Assembly (NCBI RefSeq): GCF_000332515.2
Contig: NZ_AOGZ02000014.1
Span: 310,001-374,000, forward strand
DNA from: Leptospira wolbachii serovar Codice str. CDC
GTDB lineage: Bacteria; Spirochaetota; Leptospiria; Leptospirales; Leptospiraceae
Length of the DNA stretch: 64,000 bases
Direction: 5' to 3'
Shown: positions 54,549 through 61,704 of the stretch, piece by piece
Layout: each line of letters starts with the position of its first letter
Numbering within the stretch: the first letter of the stretch is position 1
Notes under the pieces: model-generated
The model's database searches: none
Told to the model about the DNA's origin: nothing
Seen by the model: only the letters and a program-made list of their open reading frames with translations
Program-made: the position numbers and the translations under genes

Positions 54549-55454
54549 TTATTTCGTATTCGCCTTTTTCCACTCCTCGGCTTTTCTTTTGATTTCATAA
54601 ATATCAGGTTCGGCGGGAGCTCGAAGGTAGGATCCGTGAATAAAGCCTTCTACTCCCATATTAGTTTTCACTTTGAGCCAGTTTGACGAGATTACAGGAT
54701 TTGGCAGAATGTCCCTCTTACCAATATCTTCTAGAACTTCAACCTTTTCACCTCTGGGTAGCTTTGCGACAACTGCGCCATTTAAACTTGGAGTTGACCG
54801 CACATTTACAACAGAACCCATCGCAATGTATGTGCCAGGAAAACGGTAATGGTATCCGAAGATACAGTGGGTTGTGCATTTTTCTTTTGTGTCGAAAACA
54901 TTGACAACTTCCATATCTCTATTTACCTCTATCTTTTCTCCGCAATATTGTTTTTTAAAAATATCTAATACATCTTTCACATTGTTCGGTTTATGCAAAC
55001 AACTAATTTGATAAAGTTGATTGTCTCGAAACTCCAAAGCTAATCCGCCTCGAAATTTCATACCACCAAAATCATAATTGTTTGAATTGTGTACATAGGG
55101 CCGTGTATTTACGATCATCATCAATGCTTCATCATTAAACAAAAAATCTAAATAAGCTCGGCTATCATAATTACTTCTTCGTTCCATTTGAATTCCAATG
55201 GAATAATTGATATCTTCTCCGGGGAAACGTTCTTTCTACATACCGATTGTATAGTTTTTATGCTCATATGCAATGCCGGTAATTCTAAGTTCCTCTGTTA
55301 AGAATCTTTTTTTTAGATCATTTGGGATCGTAATATAGAAGGAACTTAATTTTTGATTCCAAGCCTCTATCAATTCTTCCTTGGAAGGACTGGCAACAAT
55401 TTCTTTCACATTGCAACAGAATAGAATCATAAAGTAAATTTTTTGCTTAGTCAT
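54549..55454 (-). pseudogene. SH3b-domain exported protein interrupted by an in-frame TAG
   Basis: Codons from ATG 55454 encode a weak signal (MTKQKIYFMILFCCNVKEIVA) and 72 residues to TAG at 55236-55238. The same frame then stays open for 228 more codons (KERFPGEDINYSIGIQMERR...) to 54549. That part has an SH3b domain at about residues 210-275 (GSVVNVRSTPSLNGAVVAKL, GVEGFIHGSYLRAP). The whole is one 301-codon gene with a single nonsense mutation; a shorter product could start at ATG 55187 but would lack the signal. Confidence 0.65.
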
Positions 55455-55554
55455 TGTGTTGAACTGCCCCCACTTCACTCATATGTAGATGATGTCTATG
55501 ATTCCACATTTGCGAAATAATATCGTCAAGAAGAACAATTGTGTCACGCGGCAT
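55447..55554 (-). pseudogene. Truncated HepT-like (HEPN) toxin start
   Basis: ATG 55554 overlaps the end of the MntA-like gene by 11 bases, the usual arrangement of mntA-hepT pairs. The frame starts MPRDTIVLLDDIISQMW, similar to the first helix of HepT proteins, but ends after 35 codons at 55447 with no RX4-6H active-site motif. It overlaps the start of the SH3b gene. The identification rests mainly on context. Confidence 0.4.
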
Positions 55555-55846
55555 AAATAGTTTCGCTTAAAATTTGATCCTTGATTCTCATTTTGATCGA
55601 TTCTTTAATCACTAAGTCGATCCTTCTATGAAAAGTATCCTCTAGATAAATTTTTAAATCCATATAATTACGAAAGTTTTTTTGATCGGGCATAAATTCC
55701 ACTAGAATGTCAATGTCACTTTCTGAATTAGATTCGTTTCTTGCGAACGATCCGAACAAACCAATATGAAATACTCCAAACTTTTGGAGAGAATCTATGT
55801 TTGTTGTTAGTAGAGAAAGAATTTGGCTTTTAGATAAAGATGACAT
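55544..55846 (-). CDS. MntA-like minimal nucleotidyltransferase (antitoxin)
   Basis: This 100-residue protein is a minimal nucleotidyltransferase: HIGLFGSFARNESNSESDID has the GSX10DXD signature (GSFAR...DID) and ILVEF follows. MntA proteins AMPylate and so silence HepT RNases in type VII toxin-antitoxin systems. The partner toxin is cut off here. It may be a remnant or may act on a HepT elsewhere. Confidence 0.75.
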   Translation of the reverse strand: MSSLSKSQILSLLTTNIDSLQKFGVFHIGLFGSFARNESNSESDIDILVEFMPDQKNFRNYMDLKIYLEDTFHRRIDLVIKESIKMRIKDQILSETIYAA

Positions 55847-55974
55847 TCTGGCCCCTTTGTCTAAGATTTAGATAGTGCGATAACTCTTGTCAAGTCAACT
55901 AACGAGGATTGTTGATACCAAAAATAAGTGATGAGAAAATGTTACCTTACGACAGAATGGATGGGCGAGAGTAA

Positions 55975-56232
55975 GAATAGTGATTCACTATTCGGATTTC
56001 TTTTGGATATATAGAAACCATAGACGATGAACCCTTTTGGCGATTCGATATAGATTTTATATTGAATTACAATTGCTCCAGGACTTGACCTCTTTCGCTG
56101 CAAACACTTCCTTGCGTTTGCTACGCTTCGAGGCACGGCTCCCTTCGTCGCATGCCATCCGGGCATGCTCTATGTTATGATTGCTCCCTATGGGTCGCAA
56201 CCATAGCAGTCTCAGGGAACTGTTCAAGTTCC
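55975..56232 (-). repeat. Hairpin-rich intergenic element beside tRNA-Leu
   Basis: Five inverted repeats lie in 260 bases: GAATAGTG/CACTATTC (55975-55993), GCAAACAC/GCGTTTGC (56100-56121, giving a G-T pair only in minus-strand RNA), GCATGCC/GGCATGC (56150-56168), CTATGG/CCATAG (56188-56206) and GGAACT/AGTTCC (56216-56232). The central part is more GC-rich than its surroundings and resembles a dispersed leptospiral repeat as I remember it. A frame across it (55942-56166) is not convincing as a gene. The stretch 55847-55974 holds nothing I can support. Confidence 0.5.
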
Positions 56233-56282
56233 TCGGACTAAGATCAATTTGAATGTCGGGATTGTTTTAAGGAAAGTTGTTA

Positions 56283-56364
56283 TGCGGGCGGAGGGACTTG
56301 AACCCCCATGCCTCTCGGCGCCAGAACCTAAATCTGGTGCGTCTGCCAATTTCGCCACGCCCGC
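56283..56364 (-). tRNA. tRNA-Leu (anticodon TAG)
   Basis: The minus strand gives a class II cloverleaf of 82 bases: acceptor GCGGGCG/CGCCCGC, D arm with TGGCGAAATTGGCAGA, anticodon arm CCAGA-TTTAGGT-TCTGG with anticodon TAG, a variable arm, and a T arm with GGTTCAAGTCC. The discriminator is A. CCA is not encoded. The 3' end faces the accessory region to the left. Confidence 0.95.
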
Positions 56365-56455
56365 ATTGAGCATGTATAAGCAGGTTTTTGTACTAGGGAA
56401 ATCTGTCTAGTGAGTTTTTGTGATTCACTTGCCTTTGTTTTGAAATTTTATTCTC

Positions 56456-56905
56456 ATGTCAGATACCAATAGGACAACTCCGATGAACATACTGGAATTT
56501 ATGCAAAATATCTCTACGCAAGTGTATTTGCGAGGGGATGTGATCTTTCGAGAAGGAGATCCACATGATGGAAGTATGTATTGCATCATGAGTGGGATGT
56601 TTGCCGTCACCAAACGGACACCAGATGGAACCCAAGAAGTCATTAAGGGTTTGGGTCCGGGGGAATTTTTTGGAGAACTTTCGCTCCTCACAAGAAGGCC
56701 CAGAGCCATGACTCTCAGTGTAGTTTCTGCCAATGCACGAGTGGGAATCCTACGAGACGATCAGTTCGAAAAGTTGGCTCGGATCAATACGCATTTTTTA
56801 TTCCAACTGACCAAAAGTACGGTCGAAAAACTCCACCGGGCCGAAGCCAGGCTCACCGAACTTGATAAAATGTTAGAAGAAATCAAAAAGGAAGAAGAGA
56901 AATGA
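56456..56905 (+). CDS. Cyclic-nucleotide-binding-domain protein
   Basis: This 149-residue protein is a single CNB/CAP effector domain: LRGDVIFREGDPHDGSMYCI, then the phosphate-binding cassette PGEFFGELSLLTRRPRAMT with the Glu and Arg that hold the cyclic nucleotide. A coiled helix ends it, and there is no DNA-binding helix-turn-helix. It overlaps a second CNB gene (ATGA), suggesting a heteromeric signalling pair. Confidence 0.85.
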   Translation: MSDTNRTTPMNILEFMQNISTQVYLRGDVIFREGDPHDGSMYCIMSGMFAVTKRTPDGTQEVIKGLGPGEFFGELSLLTRRPRAMTLSVVSANARVGILRDDQFEKLARINTHFLFQLTKSTVEKLHRAEARLTELDKMLEEIKKEEEK

Positions 56906-57417
56906 ACGTCGACCATTTACGAAAGTACATCACCGAAGTGCGAATCGACCATTTCGCAGAAGGTAAAAAAGTGTTTTCCGAAGGGGAAGATTGTAACGGG
57001 AAAATGTTTTTTGTATTTGCCGGTCAACTCCAAGTCTTCAAACGAAAGGCAAATGGAGAAGACCACTACGTTCGTGATATCAAACCGGGTGAGTTTTTTG
57101 GAGAAATGGCATTGGTATTTCCGTCACCGAGAGCTGCCACGGTCGTTGCAACAGCCGAAGACACGAAAGTAGGAATCATTACAAAAGAAATCTTTTTGGC
57201 GATGGGAAATGAAAGTCCAGGATTTTTATCAGTCATTCTCCACAGTATCATCGACCGCCTAACTTCTGTAGAAGATATGATTTCCGAAAGACAACAAGAA
57301 TTACATACACTGATCAACGGAATGCCTTCGCTACAAACAATTCCCGCTACCACAGAATCTGTCACCTCTGATGAGGAGAAAACACAAGATTCTCCAGAAC
57401 CAGAGGAGAAAAACTAG
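56902..57417 (+). CDS. Cyclic-nucleotide-binding-domain protein
   Basis: This 171-residue protein has a CNB domain (FAEGKKVFSEGEDCNGKMFF, PGEFFGEMALVFPSPRAATV with the Glu and Arg of the binding cassette), followed by a helical and then acidic, Ser/Thr/Pro-rich tail. Like its neighbour it has no output domain. The two are probably paralogues by duplication, co-translated through the ATGA overlap. Confidence 0.85.
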   Translation: MNVDHLRKYITEVRIDHFAEGKKVFSEGEDCNGKMFFVFAGQLQVFKRKANGEDHYVRDIKPGEFFGEMALVFPSPRAATVVATAEDTKVGIITKEIFLAMGNESPGFLSVILHSIIDRLTSVEDMISERQQELHTLINGMPSLQTIPATTESVTSDEEKTQDSPEPEEKN

Positions 57418-57460
57418 GATGGAGCTTCCGTTTCTCTATTTCTTTCTTTTTAAAAATAAG

Positions 57461-57489
57461 TTGACTAAATCCCTAAAATCGAGTTTGAT
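57461..57489 (+). promoter_or_regulatory. Candidate promoter of the PilZ gene
   Basis: TTGACT (57461-57466), a 17-base spacer and TTTGAT (57484-57489) directly abut the start region. With a transcription start six or seven bases on, translation could begin leaderless at GTG 57496. Confidence 0.4.
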
Positions 57490-58590
57490 TTGCGGGTGAC
57501 TTTGCGGTTCTTCAACTATCCCATCCCTGTTCTGCTGGTAACGCTCGGTTTTCTTGCGGTGCCCTTTCTCAATGTCTATATTACAGCGTCCTTATACGAT
57601 CTCGATTTAGACCATTTTACAATGATTCTTTCCAGAATCCAACCGTTACAATATGTACTCTCTGGACTCAGTGCCATCATTGCCTATGGCCTTGTTACCA
57701 AAAAAAAATTTGGATACTACCTCTTCCTTTGTTTTACCTTTCTTATCCTTACTTACAATGTTTGGATGGTTTTGTCTGTCACTCTCGGCAAGAAGATCTT
57801 TCTTGCCGGTATCCGCATCCATACCGCAGACATCGTATGGAATATGGTTACCACTACACTTCTCCTTGGGACTGTTTTTTATTTCCTACGCAGAGAGATT
57901 GCCGCACCTTACCTAAGTGGAATTCGTCGCGGCTGGAGAACCAAATACAGAGAAACCCACCCCGTTCCTTTCCATTGGACCAATGCCGATGGAGAACGTG
58001 AAGGTGATGGGCAAACCATCAATATTTCTCGTAACGGTATCCTTATCCCCATCCCAGCTCATCATTTTTTAAAAGTGGGAGACCCTATCAATCTTCTCTT
58101 AAAGTTAGAAAAAGAAAACAGGGATCCTGTTTCTATCTCCGTCCAAGCAAAGATTGTAAGGATCGACAGAGAAAGTGATGGATCAGAAATTGCTGGCGTT
58201 CAACTCTTCTTTCCCATCAACCAAAGAGAAGAAAAACAAATCTACGAAGCTTTTCTAGCAAGAGTGTTTGCACCGAGATATCCTGTTTCCAATCCAGTGA
58301 ACTTCTTTGGAAAAGATAACAAAATTTGCCAAGGTACACTCCTGAATGTTTCCATGGAAGGATTGTACATTGAAACCAGTTCGGTTCTAGAACAGGATCA
58401 AATTTGTAATGTAAAGATTCAAACCAGATCGGGAGATATTTCTGTGGGCGGTGTGGTACGTTGGTCCAACCCGCAAGGGAGGTATGGAAAACCCAGTGGG
58501 TTTGGAATTCAAATTGATGCGATCGAAAACAGAAATTTATTTCGAATTTGGATTTGGAAACAACGTTTTAAGTTATTCCACAGCCGGTAG
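57490..58590 (+). CDS. Membrane protein with two PilZ-like domains
   Basis: This 366-residue protein has four hydrophobic segments (about 12-32, 50-70, 75-100, 112-137) and two PilZ-like domains (about 150-250 and 260-355), each with an N-x-S-x-x-G motif (INISRNGILI and LNVSMEGLYIE). The N-terminal RxxxR that binds c-di-GMP is not obvious in either, so binding is doubtful. There is no ATG near the start: TTG 57490 or GTG 57496 are the choices. It overlaps the converging ispD by 18 bases. Confidence 0.75.
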   Translation: MRVTLRFFNYPIPVLLVTLGFLAVPFLNVYITASLYDLDLDHFTMILSRIQPLQYVLSGLSAIIAYGLVTKKKFGYYLFLCFTFLILTYNVWMVLSVTLGKKIFLAGIRIHTADIVWNMVTTTLLLGTVFYFLRREIAAPYLSGIRRGWRTKYRETHPVPFHWTNADGEREGDGQTINISRNGILIPIPAHHFLKVGDPINLLLKLEKENRDPVSISVQAKIVRIDRESDGSEIAGVQLFFPINQREEKQIYEAFLARVFAPRYPVSNPVNFFGKDNKICQGTLLNVSMEGLYIETSSVLEQDQICNVKIQTRSGDISVGGVVRWSNPQGRYGKPSGFGIQIDAIENRNLFRIWIWKQRFKLFHSR

Positions 58591-59277
58591 TTCTTCCCAA
58601 AACAAAGAGTCGGCAAGTTCGGCATCGCCTGGGCTTGTGACTTTGATGTTGTGGTAGTCAGTTTCGACAATCCCCACCCTTCTTTTTCCCATCCAAGTGC
58701 ATAGGTCTGTCGGATGTTTCTTTAAATCCTTGGGAAGTTCCACGAGCAAAAGTTCTTTAATCATAAATCCAGCAATCGATTGCGGAGTTTTCACAGAATA
58801 CACTTCTTCTCTTTTTAATGGTTCTTCTGTGTAGTTTTGGTGTAGGCGAACTCGTACCAAACTCTCAGTAGACTTTCCCACAATGGTGGCCCCACCAAAA
58901 ATTTTCGTTTGTTCCACTAACTGGTAAAGTTCATTTTGTTTGAAGTTGGGCCTTGCCACATCATGGATAAAAATGATATCCTTTTCATCATAGGAAATAG
59001 ATTCAAGCCCACAAACCGTTGATAGATGGCGACTTTCACCCCCAGGAACAATGCGATCGTTCCCTTCCAAAATATCTTCTAGATCCTTTTCTGTTTCTAA
59101 AATCCAATCGGGATGAGAGACAACTGTGATGGATTTGGTAAGTCCAAACTTTCGGAACCGTTTGACCGAATGCCGAAGTAAGGACTCACCTCTAACTTTC
59201 AAAAATTGTTTGGGAACCTCAGTCCCCATCCGTGTTCCTGTCCCACCTGCTAGTAGGACAACATATAGATTGTTCAT
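58573..59277 (-). CDS. ispD: 2-C-methyl-D-erythritol 4-phosphate cytidylyltransferase
   Basis: IspD makes CDP-methylerythritol in the MEP isoprenoid pathway. The 234-residue protein has the nucleotide-binding LLAGGTGTRMGTEVPKQFL, IFIHDVARPN, the KTPQ motif and NIKVTSPGD near the end. The same fold includes the ribitol-5-phosphate cytidylyltransferase TarI, which I cannot exclude, but no teichoic-acid gene is nearby. It lies four bases after lysA. Confidence 0.85.
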   Translation of the reverse strand: MNNLYVVLLAGGTGTRMGTEVPKQFLKVRGESLLRHSVKRFRKFGLTKSITVVSHPDWILETEKDLEDILEGNDRIVPGGESRHLSTVCGLESISYDEKDIIFIHDVARPNFKQNELYQLVEQTKIFGGATIVGKSTESLVRVRLHQNYTEEPLKREEVYSVKTPQSIAGFMIKELLLVELPKDLKKHPTDLCTWMGKRRVGIVETDYHNIKVTSPGDAELADSLFWEELPAVE

Positions 59278-59281
59278 ACAA

Positions 59282-60550
59282 TCATTCTACAACGAGGATT
59301 TCATTGCGAAAGATCTCTAAGATAGGTTCTTTTTTGCGAATCAGTTTCCCTTCTCCACTTGTGCGAAGGAGCACCTCAGCAGTTTCCGGAAAACTATTGT
59401 AGTTCTTTGTGGACATTCCGGCGCAGTACGCACCGACCGCTTCCATCACCACATAGTCACCGATTTCCGCTTCTCCCATCAGACGAGTGATAGGCTCTCC
59501 CCCTTCTTTTTGAGTGAAAACATCTCCTGATTCACAACAGTGACCCACAACCACATACTCTACGTTCGATTTTGGAACTCCTCCGTCTTTTTTCACAGTA
59601 ACAAGAGGATGTCTTGCACCGTATAACGAAGGTCTGGTGTTCGAATCCATTCCTGTATCGAGTTTTAAAAATCGAAATCCTTTCGAGCCAGTATCTATCA
59701 AATCATCTACTGTTGTGAGAAGTGCCCCACAAAGTGCTACGAGGTAGGTTCCCGGTTCAATTTCTAAAATGAGTTTTCTTCCGTGTTTGTTAGCAAATTC
59801 TTCGAATTGGGGTTTTACAGGAGCACCAATCTTTTGTAAGTCGGTCGATTTTTCATCTTCCATCCGACCCACTTTGTAACCTCCACCGAGGCTCACAATA
59901 GTGACTGTTGGAAATGCTTCAGCATATTCTAAAGTATACTTAGCAACTGCCTTCCAAACTTCCGGGTCACTGCCCGAACCAATGTGAGTGTGGACTTTTT
60001 CCACGACGATTTTGTATTTTTCGACAATGGCTTTGACTTCAGGCAATTTTTCATGCCAAATCCCAAAGGAAGAAGTGACTCCCCCCACATCCGTTTTTTT
60101 GGTATGTCCAGAGCCAAGGCCTGGATTGAAACGAATGGAAACAGACTTTCCAGGGAAAACCTTTCCAAATGCCTCTAACTGGCGAAGAGAACAAGCATTG
60201 AACTTCACCCCTTTGCCAATGAGTTCTTCAAAGGCTTTGGGAAACTCTTGGGAAGTGAGCATAATGGATTCTGGTTTGAATCCAAAGTGGAGAGCTCGCA
60301 CCACTTCATGTTCCGAAGAAGCATCAATGAGGATGCCTTTCTTTTTCATAATCTGAAGGATATTGGAATTGGGATTTGCCTTCATGGCGTAACGGACTTG
60401 TAAACCAAACGCATTCGGAAATGCCAAAGCTTCGTCACATTTTTGTTCAATTTCTTTCTCGGAATAGACAAAGACTGGGGTTCCAAATTCTTTTGCCAAA
60501 GTTCGCACTTGGTCTTCTTTCAAAAACTTTAGTTTTTCGATTGATGTCAT
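59282..60550 (-). CDS. lysA: Diaminopimelate decarboxylase-like PLP enzyme
   Basis: LysA decarboxylates meso-diaminopimelate to lysine. The 422-residue protein has the PLP Lys57 in VRYAMKANPNSN, HTHIGSGSDPEVW, the Gly-rich SLGGGYKVG, EIEPGTYLV, CESGDVF and GAYCAGMSTKNYNSFP at the active site. Other group IV decarboxylases share these motifs, but size and the CESGD/GAYC signatures favour LysA. ATG 60550 is preferred to ATG 60583 because the latter leaves only 24 bases to the divergent gene for two promoters. Confidence 0.85.
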   Translation of the reverse strand: MTSIEKLKFLKEDQVRTLAKEFGTPVFVYSEKEIEQKCDEALAFPNAFGLQVRYAMKANPNSNILQIMKKKGILIDASSEHEVVRALHFGFKPESIMLTSQEFPKAFEELIGKGVKFNACSLRQLEAFGKVFPGKSVSIRFNPGLGSGHTKKTDVGGVTSSFGIWHEKLPEVKAIVEKYKIVVEKVHTHIGSGSDPEVWKAVAKYTLEYAEAFPTVTIVSLGGGYKVGRMEDEKSTDLQKIGAPVKPQFEEFANKHGRKLILEIEPGTYLVALCGALLTTVDDLIDTGSKGFRFLKLDTGMDSNTRPSLYGARHPLVTVKKDGGVPKSNVEYVVVGHCCESGDVFTQKEGGEPITRLMGEAEIGDYVVMEAVGAYCAGMSTKNYNSFPETAEVLLRTSGEGKLIRKKEPILEIFRNEILVVE

Positions 60551-60607
60551 AGGATTTAAGATAAACCTTTCAATAGGTTCCATTCCATAAAGTCAAAAAA
60601 GTAGAAA

Positions 60608-61678
60608 ATGGCAGGAAAGATTACACATATTGAAGCTCTCTCCCAAGTGAAAAAACATTTGGAACATGGAAATGCGACCCAACGTCGAATGGCCGCATTA
60701 CTCTCAAGACCTGATGTTGCTCCCTATGCCAACCTCGGTGCCGTGGCTCCTGATATTTTTTACTTCTATCACGTGTTGCAACCCAAACGTACCAAAAAGG
60801 CTGCTTTCTTCGGTGACCTTGCTCACCATGACCGCGTTGCCGAACTCATCCTTAGTTTTCTGGATCAAGTTTATGATACAGAAATGGGGCTTTATCGTGA
60901 CCGCTTCCTTGCTTTCACCTTAGGTTATATCTGCCACTGCGTAGTAGACATCCAAACCCATCCCTATATCTTTTATATCTCTGGGGATTACTATAACAAC
61001 GATAAGAAGATCTCTTACCAAGCACAAGTAAACCACATGAAAGTGGAGTTTGGACTCGACACACTTCTCATCAACCACCGCTGGGGAATGAGTGCCAAAG
61101 AATATGACTTTCCTCAATACATTGATATCCGCCATAGAACCGTAGGAATTAAAAACAAAATGGATCCGGTGCTTTGGAACTTTTGGTTGCAATCTATCAA
61201 GGAAACCTATCCGACAGAGTTTGCTTCCTTCTATTTGGGATCCGAAAAGAAAATCATTCCTGGTGACATCTTAAATGAATCCTATTTAGGGTTTTATCGG
61301 TTTACCTCCACCTTGGATTCGAGAAGTGCTTTTATGCGCGGGCTTGTGAGTGTAGTGGATACACTGACCTTTCACAAATACAACGCCGGCGTCCTGATGC
61401 TTCCCGCGATGGAAGCCATCAATCCCAAGATTATGAACGATGAAAAGAGGGAATGGTTCTATCCTGCTGACCCCAAAAGAAAGTTCAATGACTCATTTAT
61501 TGAGCTTTTGAACCAGGCAAGCCAAGCCAGTAAAGAAATTTTAACGAGAGCGTACGAATATAGTTTTTCTCCGGAAAGCAGATCGAAAATTCTGGAATCT
61601 CTCGGTGGTTATAATTTAGATACTGGTCTGCGTTACCACGGAATCGACCACATGAAGGAATTTTCTCCCCTCGTTTGA
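60608..61678 (+). CDS. Zinc-dependent phospholipase-C-domain protein
   Basis: This 356-residue protein has the Zn_dep_PLPC pattern: early His and Asp in ITHIEAL and NLGAVAPDIFYF, AFFGDLAHHDR, FTLGYICHCVVDIQTHPYI, and NHMKVEFGLDTLL. These give the His/Asp ligands for a three-zinc site. No signal peptide is present, unlike secreted phospholipases, so an intracellular role is likely. Substrate unknown. Confidence 0.75.
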   Translation: MAGKITHIEALSQVKKHLEHGNATQRRMAALLSRPDVAPYANLGAVAPDIFYFYHVLQPKRTKKAAFFGDLAHHDRVAELILSFLDQVYDTEMGLYRDRFLAFTLGYICHCVVDIQTHPYIFYISGDYYNNDKKISYQAQVNHMKVEFGLDTLLINHRWGMSAKEYDFPQYIDIRHRTVGIKNKMDPVLWNFWLQSIKETYPTEFASFYLGSEKKIIPGDILNESYLGFYRFTSTLDSRSAFMRGLVSVVDTLTFHKYNAGVLMLPAMEAINPKIMNDEKREWFYPADPKRKFNDSFIELLNQASQASKEILTRAYEYSFSPESRSKILESLGGYNLDTGLRYHGIDHMKEFSPLV

Positions 61679-61704
61679 TGGGGATTTTAAGTTAAGGGAA
61701 ACGT

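Noticed and set aside
55236..55238. TAG read as pyrrolysine or selenocysteine-like recoding
   Set aside because: No recoding element or related gene is visible, and many other genes in the array are broken, so a nonsense mutation is more likely.
56088..56099. Partial copy of the tRNA-Leu end as an attachment-site repeat
   Set aside because: Only about eight bases (GGACTTGA) match, which is expected by chance.
55942..56166. A 74-codon frame next to tRNA-Leu
   Set aside because: It runs through several hairpins and has no protein-like pattern or start signal; better explained as part of a structured repeat.
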